Origin: Ochotona curzoniae
Taxonomy: Eukaryota > Chordata > Mammalia > Lagomorpha > Ochotonidae
Direction of reading: 5' to 3'
Assembly: GCF_017591425.1 (NCBI RefSeq)
Contig: NW_024467106.1
Location: 27,704,501-27,768,500, forward strand
Length of the DNA: 64,000 nt
Positions within the stretch are counted from its first letter, which is position 1. Each line of letters starts with the position of its first letter. The notes below the pieces were generated by a model. It was given only the letters and a program-made list of their open reading frames with translations. It had not been told where the DNA came from and searched no databases. Positions 47,601 to 59,610 of this stretch are shown here, piece by piece. The translations under genes were made by a program, and so were the position numbers.

Positions 47601-48039
47601 TGGATACACCAGTAATGATCGGATGGTATACTGGAAAATAAATAATGCAAGAAACGGTTCCTGCAGTTGTTACCAACCTTCTCTGTCTGACACAGGAGCC
47701 CCACTTGGCTTTAAAAAGGGACTGGGGTTTAAGGGAACAGCCGGAACAGATGGTGACCCTGACATCATGTTTGGAAACAGACTGACTCTTGTTTAATGTT
47801 CATGAAAGTACAGCTTGACGGTCTCCAAATGTGTGCTGGAGGAGGCCTGTGGATGGCTACTCCCTGCCCCCATCCCCAGACCCACCCCTGACAGCCCAGA
47901 ATAGCATGAGGGGCAGTCAGACCTTCAGAGTTGAGAACCCCTCAGATGCCTCCATTTACAGACCAGACCGTGAGTGAGAAGGTGGCTAATGGAAGTCAGC
48001 CCTCATTTAGCATGGTACCGGGAGAAGGATCCAGAATTT

Positions 48040-48180
48040 GGCAGCAGGCAATGCTACCAGCAAGTCCCTTACCAACTGGGTGACCTTTGATACACACTTA
48101 AGCGTCTCTAAGCCTGAGTTTTCTCATCTGTACGTGGACTTGGCAACAGCAGGCTCTCAGAGTGGTAGAGCCAGACGCAC
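48040..48180 (+). repeat. MIR-like element
   Basis: CCAACTGGGTGACCTTTGAT, AGCGTCTCTAAGCCTGAGTT and TTCTCATCTGTACG are the MIR core in sense orientation. Confidence 0.65.
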
Positions 48181-49250
48181 CCTGTTCATGCCCCCGCTCA
48201 TCCGTTTGTTAATTCACCAGTGACCAGCAAGTACCAGTCATAGTCTGCGCCTGGCCCATGCTCACACTAGATCCAGGATGAATAGGACTGGTGAGGATGA
48301 CCCAGGATTGAGAGCTCCTCATCCTGGCTGGAGCAGTAGGACACCCTGGAGGCTTTAGATTATCAGAGCTGGCTGCTACTCAAGCTGAGTCCCACTTCCC
48401 CCGCCTCTCTGCTGAGGCCCAGGCCCTAGGATTTCTTAAAGGCTTCCCAGCCCTGCTGTGTCATATAAAGAGTGTGGCCTATAGGAGAGTTCTCCCTCAC
48501 CCAATACCTACTGTCCCCAGGCTGTGTTCTGCAGGCTTCTTGGGGTTCTCTGTTGAGTATCTCAGGGCAGCCCAGCAGGCAGGACTTCTGCCACCCCTCT
48601 GTCCATAGGTTGAGGAAATGCATGCTCTTTCTGAGCCACATGCCCCAAGTCATGCATCTAGTAAGGGCCAAGCTGACGACATACGAGCTCACCCTCATCC
48701 TGCCCTGCCAGGCTCAGTCCATAGCGGGTGCACCCTGGTACCACCCCTGTGGCCGAGCAGCACCAGGCTATTCCCATCTGTATACCAGAGGACACATCTC
48801 AGCCTTTGAGTCCATACAAGCTCCTGGTTCTTTCTGGACCTCATCTTGATATCCATAATTTGGGAGAGCTAGAAGAAATGACTCTCTCCCTAAGCCCAGC
48901 ATTTTCTGGGCCCCCAAGTTCACAGGGGCTTTCAAGCTGTTTTGGGGGGAACTTGCAAGAATGAGGACATGGGAACCCAGCTCTCCAACATGCATGAAAA
49001 GGTGAACTGTGCCTTTTCTCACAAGAAGCCAGTGGGCAGCCTGGCTGAATCGCACTGGGTAGGAGGCTGCCTTCAAAGGGCAATTCTTAGAAATCTTGTG
49101 CTTCAGCAAGACTGGCCAGTCTCTCACATGCATATGCATGAATAGCATTTTTCACATTCCACCCAAGCTTCCCATGCAAAAGCAGCCCCACACACATATT
49201 CCTGGAAAGGTAAGTACAGGCTGAGCAATGAAAGCATCTTCTGATTGCTT

Positions 49251-49295
49251 CACTCACTCACTCACTCACTCACTCACTCACTCACTCACTCACTC
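49251..49295. repeat. (CACT)11 microsatellite
   Basis: A perfect CACT tetranucleotide array of about 11 units. Confidence 0.95.
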
Positions 49296-49427
49296 CTAGT
49301 CCCTGACCACCTGCTGCTGCAAGGCACGCATTGATCCAGGTGCTGCAGCTCCACCAGCCACAGAAACAGCTTCTTCCCTCCTATAGCTAACAGCTCACAA
49401 AAGTGATTAATATCAAAACCTAGCCCC

Positions 49428-49429
<2 letters not shown>

Positions 49430-49462
<33 letters not shown>

Positions 49463-49477
49463 CCTGTCTCTCTCTCA
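49430..49477. repeat. (TC)n microsatellite
   Basis: A CT run with TTT and CCC interruptions. Confidence 0.9.
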
Positions 49478-50699
49478 TTAAGCATTTGGCTTCCAAGGAA
49501 ATGGTTTGCAAAAATGGTTTCTGGCTTGCTTTCCAACAATTCTGAGCCCTTCCCTACATATACTCAAATTGGGGACCTCAATTCTCTATGTGACATCATC
49601 TTCCCGGAGGCACCCTATCTTCAATGGGCACCAACATCCATGGGTCTGAATTTGCCCCAAGGGCTCCCAGGAGCCTGGGTTGTCATTCAAGTCTCCTCAC
49701 TTCATAAGTAAGAACTTTTCTGGTTTCACACCCCCTCCCTACCACATGTGTGCTTATTTCTCTGCATAAAATAAAATGTTCTAGATTATTTTTCAGTTGT
49801 TACTGATGTCCTTACCCAAACTTACCAACCACAGAGTGGAACAGATGCTCTCAGAAATAAACCATGTGGCTCTTTGCAGGCCACTGTCCCCTAGCCAAGA
49901 CCTACCAGCCTACCTTAGTTCAAGAAACAGTTCTTTAAAGGAATGGCTTGAACAAGAGAGGGCCAGGGCCTCACCCACGCCCCACTTGTGCAGCCACTCC
50001 TGAAGGATTTGCTCCCCTCCTGAAAAAAAATACACATCAAAAAACCTCTCACTCCAGTTATTTCTCCCAAGATCTCTTGTTTGTTCCTTGTCCAGAGAAT
50101 TCTGCTTTGTGTCCATGGAAGCAAACTCTCAATATAGAGACCCAGGAAGGAGAGAATGAGAGACCAGGTCAGAGCTGGACAAACCTTTGACTGGGTCCAG
50201 CTGCTTTCTTGTTGAGAAGCATCACAAAGCCATAGTTGGTGGCATCTCACTGCCAAGTGCAATTCCCAGAAACCTTTTCTCTCTTGCCCTTCACTGACCC
50301 TTGACCAGGCATCCTGATTGTCTGAGAGGCTCCAAGGTGATTCTGGCAGGCCAGGAGTCCCTGGGCATAGGACTCTTCCCAGGGGCCTGACTCCCCAACA
50401 CTGCACTGATTCTCTTAACTTCTCCATTCCTGGGGTCACACAAAGCACAAACCCTTTGTCCCTACCTCAAAGCAATTCTCTCTCCAGTCAGTAGAGGCAG
50501 GAGTGGAGACCAGCAGAATCCATCGTCCTGTCCAGTACTCTTCCCAGCCTGGAAGCCTTCAGCTGTGCATCCTAGGCTGTGACTGCTATGTGGGACCCAT
50601 GGTACCCTGGAAAGCCAGGACACTCGGCCAGGGCTGGGCTGGGAAGGGCAGCTACTGGGTGGAACTCTTGCTTTCACACCAGAGTCTACCCAGGCTCTA

Positions 50700-50975
50700 A
50701 CCACAGGCAGGCAGCTTCTTCAGGACCCCTCTGCATCCTGTTTCTTTTCTCCAAAACAGTCCACTTCCCTGGCAACCCCCAGCTTCATCTTCTTCATCAC
50801 CTTCAGGTCTTACTGGAAACGTCCATCCTTGGGTAGAGTTTCCTGACTCATAGTGCAGACTGTCCCCTGCTGAGGGCAGAAAGCAAACCCACTTGCTCAT
50901 CAAGACTGCTTTCCTCATCATGTTACAGCTAGCAGATCACACATGTCCTTGTACCCAGCAGGCACTCAATAAGTA
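50700..50975 (+). repeat. L2-like element
   Basis: GCAGACTGTCCCCTGCTGAGG and CCCAGCAGGCACTCAATAAG are the classic L2 3' end signature in sense orientation. Confidence 0.6.
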
Positions 50976-51220
50976 CCTGCTCCTCCCATCCACTCTTGCA
51001 AATTTCGTGTTCAGCTATACTCACTACTCACCTCTCCTGCACTTGATTCCCTTGCTCATCTCCCTCAGTGACTCTGAAGATGTGTGACCTGGTCCCAGCC
51101 CTCCTCGTCCACAGTGAGACGGACTTACCAATGTGTTCTGACAGCCAGTAGATTGAACTGAGTACAAATGATGCAGGGAGAGGCCACGGGAAGGCTTGGG
51201 GATTACATCCTAGGGCTAGT

Positions 51221-51466
51221 ATTGAACCTAAGACTAGCATTGATGGTCTATAGGCTAATTCTTCACCTGTAAGCACTGGCATCCCGTATGGGCACTGGTT
51301 TGTGTCTTGGCTGCTCCATTTCCCATCCAGCTCCCTGCTTATGTCCTGGGAAAGCAGGAGAGGACAGCTCAAAGCCTTGGGACCCTGCACCTGCCAGGGA
51401 GACCAAGAAGAAGCTCTTGGTTCCTGGCCTTTCCAATAAAAATATCTTTTAAAAAAGATTGAACCT
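51221..51466 (+). mobile_element. C-SINE with internal deletion
   Basis: The element begins after ATTGAACCT (51221-51229), which recurs at 51458-51466 as a 9-bp duplication. The 3' CT-rich domain is missing: the sequence passes from CTTGGTTCCTGGCC straight to TTTCCAATAAAAATATC. Confidence 0.85.
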
Positions 51467-51539
51467 GTGAGCATGGCCATTGTGTTTGATTGGGGCTTAT
51501 GATGGACTAGGGTCTATACTAAAAGCTCAGAAAAAGGCT

Positions 51540-51650
51540 ATTATTTCATGTACATATCATAGGGAGTCTGAGATAGGTATTAGCATTATGCCCACGCTGT
51601 GGATGAGGACTAACAGACTGTCCAAGCCCACCAGCTGGTGTGTGCGGAAC
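51540..51650 (-). repeat. MIR-like remnant
   Basis: GATAGGTATTAGCATTATGCC and GTGGATGAGGACTAACAGAC are in antisense MIR order. Confidence 0.5.
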
Positions 51651-51744
51651 CCACAGCCCCTGTGCTTACCCACCAGACCACAAAGTACTGTAGCCCTTGC
51701 ATGAGCAGTACGTACATTACCAGGGCCTGCCTTCGTACAGAGTC

Positions 51745-51838
51745 TGATGCTCTGAGTCTGGGGCAGGCCCTGGTACTCTGCATTGCTAACAAGCTCCCAG
51801 GTGGTGCTGACACTGCAAGGCCAGGGTCCACAGTCTAC
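51745..51838 (+). repeat. MER5A-like remnant
   Basis: GAGTCTGGGGCAGGCCCTGG, GCATTGCTAACAAGCTCCCAG and GTGGTGCTGACACTGC match the MER5A 3' half well. Confidence 0.6.
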
Positions 51839-52247
51839 AAAGCAATGAGGACGGGGACCATTTCCCCATGCCAGGCTGAGAGAGGGCAAGGTACAGGCTC
51901 GTAGAAGGAAACCTACATGTTAAATACAGAGATCAGCAAATAGCTCAGGGTAGCTGGAGCCAGGACACAGCGAATGCCGTGAGGAGGGAAGAAGCCCGGA
52001 ACTTCAGTCCAAGGAGGGTGGAGGCGATTGTGCCGTGCTGTGTTGGAGGAAGTGATGGAACAAGAGGGTGCCTGAGTTTTAAACTGAGAGGTGAGTGAGA
52101 GGAGACATCCCACTGGCAGGGACAGCCACTGCCACAGTCCTGGGAGAGAGTGGAGCCAACGGGGCCAGGGCTGGCAGGGACAGATCGCATGCAACTCATA
52201 GACAGGGCCAGGACTCACTTTATTCTTTAAGGTTCTAAACATGTATT

Positions 52248-52464
52248 TACTTATATATTTACCTCCTTATTTTTATTTGAGAGGGAGAGGGAGAGAGAGA
52301 GAGAGAGAGATCTATCCACAGTTCACTCCCCAGATGCCCACAACAGGGCATTAACCGGGAGCTAGATAGGAAGTAGAGGAGCCAAGACTTGAACCCAATC
52401 ACTCCAGCATAATTGTGCACATCCTAAGCAAGAGCCTAATCACTGAGCCACAAAGCCCGGCTCC
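52248..52464 (-). mobile_element. C-SINE, antisense, 3' end expanded to (GA)n
   Basis: TTTATTTGAGAGGGAGAGG plus the GAGA run at 52283-52310, CAGTTCACTCCCCAGATGCC, GGGAGCTAGATAGG and GCCACAAAGCCCGGCTCC are the reverse complement of a C-SINE. Confidence 0.85.
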
Positions 52465-52582
52465 AGAATGAGTTTCTTTAAAGCAAAGTTCCAATGTTCT
52501 TTCCAAGTGCTGCTAGAAGTTTCTCAGCCATTCCATGTGCTGGAGTCACAGTGCAGTGCAGAGATTTCAGAAGGATGGCATA

Positions 52583-52856
52583 GACGGGCACTGGGGACAG
52601 CAAGTTAAACCATGGCTTGAGATGCCCACACCTCATATCAGAACGCCTTGGTTAACCTCCACCCCAGGCTCCTGTTAACACCCTCGCCCTGGGAAACAGC
52701 ACTGGCGTCTGTCACCTACGTGAGAGACCTGGATGGAGTTCCTGGCTCTGCACTCAGCCTGGGCCAGCCCTGGTGGCTGCAGACATTTGAAAAGTGAACA
52801 CTGGACAGAAGATCCTATGTCTCTCTCTGCCTTTCTAAAGAAATCATAAATAAATA
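52583..52856 (+). mobile_element. C-SINE, old
   Basis: GCACTGGGGACAGCAAGTTAA, CCCAGGCTCCTGTTAAC, GAGAGACCTGGATGGAGTTC and the AATAAATAAG tail show C-SINE order. Confidence 0.8.
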
Positions 52857-53764
52857 AGCTGCCGATAGATACAAACAAAATCCTGTAATATCTCAGACAG
52901 AACCATTTTTAGCAGTGGGGCGCAGTCGCCATTTCTTTCCAAGCCAGCCACTCCATGTCTGCAGGGGGAGCCAGCCTTTTCTTCACTTAGCACATTTTCT
53001 GAGTCCAGAGGCTACAAGTGACTTGGCCAAGCTCCCAGGGCTGGGTCTATGTGAAGCAAGCCCTCCTGACCACTAAACCAAGGCTGTGTGTCCAAGAGAC
53101 TGTGGATCTGTCCACAACAGAGAAATTGAAGACATTCCTCTGTAAGCTGGTAGCAGCCACACTTGGCAATATTCCACAGACCCAAAACCATTCCGTTTCT
53201 GAAACTGGCAGTAAAAGGGGTGGGGGAGACGCTCCAGTTAGACCTGAAATAAAATTAGAAAATGTGTCACATGGAAAGACTGCGAGGAGAAATAGCTTCT
53301 TTTGCCTCTGCCTTTTTAATTTTTCTTTCTGTAGGGAGTGAGTAATCTGGCATTGTAGCTGGGCAAAGGGAGTGAGCAGTTGCTGTCTCTGTTTTGCACC
53401 AACACACACAGTTGTTGGGCAGTTCTGTGGCCCGGCTCATGAATGAGATGTCAGGCAGGGAGGCGCCAGCAGTGAGATGAACAACGGCTGAGCCCAACAC
53501 AGTCAAATCACTGTCCCCAACGGCCACAAGGTTTGGCTAGACTGGACTCAGACGTTCTGGAATGTTCTGACTAATGTGCTCCCTGCTTTGGAGTCTGCTC
53601 CTTCATTTCTGCTGATGTGGAAACTGAGGCACAGAGTGCAACAAGGATGCAAAGCAGAGGAAGGGCCCGGCAAGGACAACGCTGGGGCCCTGGGAGGGTG
53701 CCTCTCTGTTGCCCTACTTGCCCCAGCTATCAGCGGACCCTGGGTGACCGGTGGTAGTGACCAG

Positions 53765-53870
53765 AAGGTATCAGGGCTCCACTGGATTATTCCTTCAACA
53801 AGCACTACCTGAGTATCCTCCCTGGACTGGGCACTATGCCAGACGCAGGGTTACAGAGGACAAGAACCTG
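53765..53870 (-). repeat. L2-like remnant
   Basis: TTCAACAAGCACTACCTGAG and GGACTGGGCACTATGCCAG are reverse L2 tail signatures. Confidence 0.5.
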
Positions 53871-54776
53871 ACTGCACTCCATGGATGTCCCAGGCCAGCC
53901 ACTTGGCAGTGCTGTGCAGTTTGAGACCTGGCTACAGGGAGGGAAAGGCTAAAATGAGGTCTGATTTGCACCCGTGGCAGCACAGTTGAGGGTCCACCAC
54001 TGACTGCTTCACCAGTGTCTACGAGAACAAACTCCCCCAAACCCAATGATGCATTTATGACCTTAGATGCTGAGGGGTTAAACAGAGCCCAAAACTCTGA
54101 GTGGGTTACAAACCAAGGTATCCATGTACTGTGCTTCTTTCTGGATGTTTTAAGGCAGTCTACTCACATTGCTTGGCTTGTGGCTCCTGCCCCCATCTTC
54201 AAAGGCTGCAGAAAAGGCTGGTCAATCCCCCAATGTGCTCACAGTACTCCCCTCATCTGTCTCTCCCACACATAAGGGTCTCTGGGATTTCCTGGGGCCC
54301 ACACAGATCATTTGGGGGTAGACTCCCGCCACTGAGCCCTAATGATTTGCAGCCTTACTTCTACCTGCGACCTCCATGGTCCTGGCAGTCCCAGTTGCCA
54401 CAGGTTAGGACCTGCCCAGGGGGCAGCCTAACCAGAGCTGGTTCCGGAGTGCACCTGACTCACTTGCAGCTCAAGAGCCTGCAGATTCAGGTTCAGTGGC
54501 TTCACAGGTGTACTACAATACTGCCAGGGTAGCAGGTGGGGCTGGTGCTACTGGACAATAGACCACGTTTGAGTGGCTAGAAGCTGCCAGGGCTCAGACT
54601 GTGGCTGCAGTATTGGGAGCGAGCTACAGCATGGAAAGGATGCAGATCGGGCCAGATTTGTAAGCTGTTATCCAACCCTAACTGAGTTTTTTCTTGCCTG
54701 GTTGTTGTTAGAGTTAAGTATGTCAAAAGCATGCACACACATACAGGCACACACACACATAGAAAGCATATATGGA

Positions 54777-54835
54777 AATGTATATGCATGCATACTTGAT
54801 CTTAGCCAAAAGGCCAAGAAGCAATGTATATGCAT
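54777..54835 (-). pseudogene. RNU2: Tailless, 3'-truncated U2 snRNA retrosequence with 13-bp duplication
   Basis: The 33-bp insert 54790-54822 on the minus strand reads GCTTCTTGGCCTTTTGGCTA, then AGATCAAGTATGC. This is the 5' end of U2 snRNA with one base change (C to T) in the CTTCTCGGCC part, ending soon after AAGATCAAG. It is bracketed by identical 13-mers AATGTATATGCAT at 54777-54789 and 54823-54835. There is no A-tail and most of U2 is missing, so it cannot act as a snRNA. The structure fits a tailless retropseudogene. Confidence 0.8.
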
Positions 54836-54859
54836 ATAAAATGCATGGAAACATATTTA

Positions 54860-55318
54860 AGAGATCTTCAGAATTCATGGAAAATGCCTATTAGGAAGAA
54901 CTGTAAGGGTTTTTTTTAAACCAAAATAATTCCATCTTTTTTTTTAAAGATTTATTTTTATTATTTTTTCATTGGAAAGGCAGATATACAGAGAGAAGAG
55001 ACAGAGAGGAAGATCTTCCGTCTGATGATTCACTCCCCAAGTGAGCACAACGGCCGATACTATGCCGATCCGAAGCCAGGAGCCTCTTCTGGGTCTCCCA
55101 CATGGGTGCAGGTTCCCAAAGCTTTGGGCTGTCCTCGACTGCTTTCCCAGGCCACAGGCAGGGAGCTGGATGGGAAGCGGGGCTGCTGGGATTAGAACCG
55201 GCGCCCATATGGGATCCCGGGCGTGCAAGGCGAGGACCTTTAACCACTTGCGCCACCGCGCCGGGCCCAATAATTCCATCTTTTAAGGTGATCTTCACAA
55301 ACTTTCTGAAGTATCCCC
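54860..55318. mobile_element. Mariner-like element interrupted by a young C-SINE
   Basis: Left part GATCTTCAGAATTCATGGAA (from about 54866) and right part ATCTTCACAAACTTTCTGAAG (to about 55310) are the inverted-repeat ends of the family at 3553-3775. The C-SINE at 54941-55268 splits them. Confidence 0.5.
54925..55284 (-). mobile_element. Young C-SINE with 16-bp target-site duplication, antisense
   Basis: The element 54941-55268 is the reverse complement of the young GGGCCCGGCGCGGTGGCGCA type. AATAATTCCATCTTTT occurs at both 54925-54940 and 55269-55284, a perfect duplication. Most CpGs are intact. Confidence 0.95.
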
Positions 55319-55732
55319 ATATTCTACTCACACATGCATCTATGTATTATAGCACATATATATATAACTAACATGGTAAAACTACTGACCACAAATCCTA
55401 TTCTCATTGTTTTCTTGAGTCCTTTTGAAAGTCTCTAAGCCCCTAAGCCCTGGTCTGGGAGTCAGGACCCAGCTGGTCACCTGCCCTACCTATGAAAAAC
55501 AACAAGAACAGGAAAAGCCACCCCTGAGACAATTTGGATGGAGGTGGAGAAGTAGCAGGCTGAGCTCATTTCAGGGGAGAGTTGCAGATAAGATGCTGTT
55601 GAAATCACTCAAATGCAGGTCAATTTGCTGTCAGCTGGCATCTCTGCTCCTCCATCCCCTGTGGACTAAATGGTCACAGCTTTCCAGCATTGAAAAAGCA
55701 AGCTTTCATTTTTCCCTCAAGAAAATATTCCA

Positions 55733-56022
55733 AAGGTTGGCATCGTGGCACAGCAGGCAAAGCCGCCCTCTTCAACACTGGCATCTCATATGGGTGCCTG
55801 GCTTCTCCACTTCCAATGCAGCTCTCTGCTAAGGTGCCTGGGAAAGCAGGAGAGGATGGATCTAACGCTTGGGCCCCTTCCAGCCAGAGGGAGGGCCCAG
55901 ATGAAGCTTCTAGCTTCAGTCTAGCTTAGCCCTGGCTGCTGTGGCCACTTGAGGAGTGAGCCAGTAGTTGCAAATTCTTTTTCTGTAACTCTGACTTTCA
56001 AATATACAAATAAAAATTTTGA
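55733..56022 (+). mobile_element. C-SINE, older
   Basis: GTTGGCATCGTGGCACAGC, CATCTCATATGGGTGCC, CTCTCTGCTAAGGTGCCTGG and CTGACTTTCAAATATACAAA are in C-SINE order. Confidence 0.88.
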
Positions 56023-56214
56023 AAGTTCTCTGAGCATTTCTATCTATATATTTATATGTGTGTTATTTCCCAGCTATCACCCTATCCAGTCCCTTGGTCA
56101 TCACAGCAGTTGGTGGCAGCAGGGTGGTCTTCCAGTGAGGCTGGAGGCATGCATCGACTGCCACGGTCAAGGGTTCACATGCTGGGTTTTCACTAAGTTC
56201 TCCCCAGGCCAAGG

Positions 56215-56335
56215 CTTTGAATGACTCATTCATTAACATACTCAAATGCTCATTGTATCCCTTCGGTGCCATGTCCGATGCTGGGGAAACATGGATAAAT
56301 AAAATAGCATTCCCACCCTAAGGGAACCCACAGTG
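56215..56335 (-). repeat. L2-like remnant
   Basis: ATGACTCATTCATTAACATAC and GATGCTGGGGAAACATGG fit a reverse L2 tail. Confidence 0.45.
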
Positions 56336-56394
56336 ACGCGGCAGCAGGGAGGTACTGAATGTAGTTGCTAATGATCGGTCTAAGGTTTAACACA

Positions 56395-56515
56395 TTAATT
56401 CTCCCCATTGTTATTACTGGCCCAACTTACAGATAAGGAGGGGGATGATAGTGGTGGTGTCAGGCCCCAAGTGCCAGAGCTAAAATTTGAACCCAGGATC
56501 TTGGGTTCCAAAGTT
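56395..56515 (-). repeat. MIR-like remnant
   Basis: CCCAACTTACAGATAAGGAG and AAAATTTGAACCCAGGATC follow antisense MIR. Confidence 0.6.
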
Positions 56516-56646
56516 TGCAGACGTCAGCTGCCCCTCCTAAGGCTCTCTCTCCTTGATGCCAGCTGTGTTTGGAACATGGATAAAGGCTCCTCCTCTCTGG
56601 GCCTCTGAGTCACTGCATTGTTGGCCTGTTTGGTGTTCTCACCCTA

Positions 56647-56990
56647 GAATCCAACCAAGAGGGGTCAGCATGGTGGCTCAACAGACTAATCTTCCACCTG
56701 CAATCATCAGCATCCCATATGGGTGCCAGTTCGTGCTCTGGCTGCTCCACTTCTCAGTCAACTTCTTGCTTATGATTTGGAAAAGCAGAGGAGGCAGACC
56801 CAAGTCCTTAGGCACCCTGTATCCATGTGGGGAACCTGGAGGAGGAGGCTCCTGACTCCTGGCTTCAGATCAGCTTAGCTATGGTTGTTGCAGCTATTTG
56901 GAGAGTGAAAGATATTTCTCTCTTTTCTCTGAAAATTTTGCCTTTCCAATTATAAATAAATAAATCTTTAAAAAAGGAATCCAACCAGGA
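56647..56990 (+). mobile_element. C-SINE with near-perfect 14-bp duplication
   Basis: The element 56661-56976 lies between GAATCCAACCAAGA (56647) and GAATCCAACCAGGA (56977). It has the GGTCAGCATGGTGGCTCAAC head and AATAAATAAATCTTTA tail. Confidence 0.92.
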
Positions 56991-57444
56991 ATTTCAAAGC
57001 CCAGTAGTAGCTGGAGCTGGCCTCAGATGGATCAAGACACTGAGTAGGAAGCAGACCTGGCTCAGGCGGAATCCGCAGCAGAGAAGCACCAAGATCCTTT
57101 GGCCTGAGCTCTCACCTGTGTATCCTCTTCCTCTCTGGCCTGACCACACAGCACATGCCACGTGGACAGACCAAGAGGGCAGAAAGGCCTCTGCAGCCCC
57201 ATCTGACCAAAGCATTGTCCCCTTCAGATGCCATCATTGCTGGGCTTGGGTGAGAGACACGACAACAGTGGACCATGGCGGGGGAACCATGCATTCTCCT
57301 CGACTGTTATGAGGACAACAAATTACTGTGAGCTTCCTAGAGAACGCCATGGAAACCTGAGAAATGGGCATGCACTAGACTCCACTACTATTTCTGTCAT
57401 TTGTGCCAGGAAGTAATGGCAGAAGTTGTTAAGCAGCTGCAGGA

Positions 57445-57830
57445 GCATACTCATCACAATATTTAGAATAAGGAGGTGTTAGAAACAGCCTGAAGATCTG
57501 TAAGGAGCTATTTTAGTCACATTTTCAATGACAAACGGTACTATAGGAGAATATCTAACATTCCAGAGGAAATGTGTAGGTGATTAGTAAGGGGAAAAGC
57601 CATCAACAAAATACAATGTACAGAATAACCTACTTGTATTATAATGCATGTGAATATTTAGGTATAAAACATAAATTTGGAAGACAGTCTGCCAAATGTC
57701 AGCGGTATTTATCTTTAAATTACGATAATATTTGATTTTCAGTTCTTTTTTTGCCCTATGCTTTTATAATGACTATACATAACTTTCATTAGCAAATATG
57801 CTTAATATTATTAAAAAATAAATGTCCACT
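57445..57830 (+). repeat. L1M-like remnant (tentative)
   Basis: CATCACAATATTTAGAATAA, GAAACAGCCTGAAGATCTG and the AT-rich sequence after it resemble the old L1 ORF2/3' region. No open frame. Confidence 0.35.
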
Positions 57831-58394
57831 TTCACAGGTTGTTTACATCCCTCCTCTTCCCCATCTCCTGGTGAGAATGGATGCCCCACTTGGGTAGCAC
57901 AGAGGCCTTGCTGCCCTGTGTCAGGATGCTCAGAACAGGCTCATCAGCACTGCACAGTCATCTCTACTACAGGCTGGAGTTCCTCCAGGATGGGTGCTGG
58001 CTCCAAAGTAGCTCTTTGGACAACCCGTTTCTCACTCCTGGAAATGTGGGAGGAAGGCAGACTTCTGTAAGAGTGAGAGTCTGTAAGAGCAGCCACAACA
58101 GGGAAGACGGCAACAGTGTTCTTCAGGACACAGACACCTTGGAGTTGGGGAAGGGGAGCTTTCCGGCTCCATTTGATTCCCTCAGTGATGGGAGATGTGA
58201 TTTCTGTTTCTAGAGCTCTAAGGTTAAGTTGCTGTCGCCTAACCACCATCCTCTCTGCCAACCCAGGACAGAGCTCTCTGACACCTGAAGCTGGCTGTCC
58301 TGGTCACTTAAAAGAGATAGCAACGTCCTGAGAACAGTTTTCTTCCCTTTACAATCCTATAAGTCACTTGTGACATACAGCAAGTGTGAGCTGG

Positions 58395-58492
58395 ATTGGA
58401 TTAGGTTGGGTTGAGTTGAGTTGAGTTGAATTGAGTGGAGTGGAGTGCAGTGGAGTGGAGTGGAGTGGAATGTAGTGGAGTGGAATGGAGTT
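58395..58492. repeat. Pentanucleotide repeat (TTGAG)n grading into (TGGAG)n
   Basis: TTGGGTTGAGTTGAGTTGAG leads into GTGGAGTGGAGTGCAGTGG units, then TGGAATGTAG variants, over about 100 nt. Confidence 0.92.
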
Positions 58493-58899
58493 CTAACAGA
58501 GATGAGAAGTTAGATACACCATCAGGTGACTTAGGTCCCAAGTCTCCCTCATAGATGTTGCTCAGTAAAAGGTCTGGGCTATCTCTCAGAGTCTGCAGGA
58601 ATCCTAGACTTTTAATATTCCAGGTGACAGAATAGGGCAAGGTGATCCATCAGCAAACCTAGCTCCTTCTCACATCTCTAACACCATCTCAGCCCTTCTA
58701 AGCTCTGTTGCTTACATAGCTCAGACCCCAAAATCTAGCGCTGTTTGAAGCCTTAATGGTGATCTCTTCACCAGATGGTCATCTCTTCATCTTACATTGA
58801 ATCTTATTGTAAGATCGTTTTCAATTTCACAACTCTCACCTATGATACACGCCTGGTACCGAGTCACAGTAAGAGAAAATTTTCTGATAAACCTGTCTG

Positions 58900-59400
58900 T
58901 TCTAAAGAATCCTATGCTTGACAACTGGGGAAGGAACAGTTCCTTTACTAGACTTAAAAGCATATTTCAAAGTAAAAATCATCAAAACCATGTAGATTTG
59001 CACACATACATACACATAGACACGTCAAAGAAAGTGACCAGTATAGAGATTCCAGAAATAAATTGTATCATTAAAAGAGAAAAAAGGTAAACTACACACC
59101 ATCTAACAATAAGGGGATAATATCTCACATTTTAATTAATACTTAGGAGAATCCTAGGTACTACTTTGAAAAATAACCAATTTTCAATTATACCATAATC
59201 TAAGACCCATTTCAGCAGATCACGCTGTAGATATAAAAACAGAAAATAATCTCATATGTTTAGCTAGAAGAGAAAAGACAAATGTCTAACTTCTGACAAA
59301 TGGAAGCTACCAGAGACAAATAAATAGCCAAATAACATTAGTATAAATTCTAGCTAACTAGCTGCTTCTACAAAATGGAAAGTCCCATAACATTCCCTGA
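58900..59400 (+). repeat. L1M ORF2-like remnant
   Basis: ACATAGACACGTCAAAGAAAG, GTATAGAGATTCCAGAAATAA and GACAAATAAATAGCC resemble the L1 ORF2 'agagatcccagaaataaa' region. It is broken by stops. Confidence 0.45.
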
Positions 59401-59534
59401 TTACTCAGCCTTGGTCACCCTACATTGGCATGGTCACAGAACAATCAGAACGATCTGGATGACCTACATACCATAAGAACATGGTCAGTTGGTACATTAG
59501 ACCACAGGCTAGACCAATTAATTCAATGTTGTTT

Positions 59535-59610
59535 TGGTTAATTGAAAACCTTTGCTGAGGGCCCACTCTGTGCCATACCCTGTGGGATTCTACTTGAGAC
59601 AAGTCCCAGT
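59535..59610 (-). repeat. L2-like remnant
   Basis: TTTGCTGAGGGCCCACTCTG then TGCCATACCCTGTGGG matches a reverse L2 tail. Confidence 0.45.

Noticed and set aside
54790..54822. A functional U2 snRNA gene
   Set aside because: Only about 30 nt of the 5' end are present; the Sm site, 3' stem-loops and proximal promoter element are absent.
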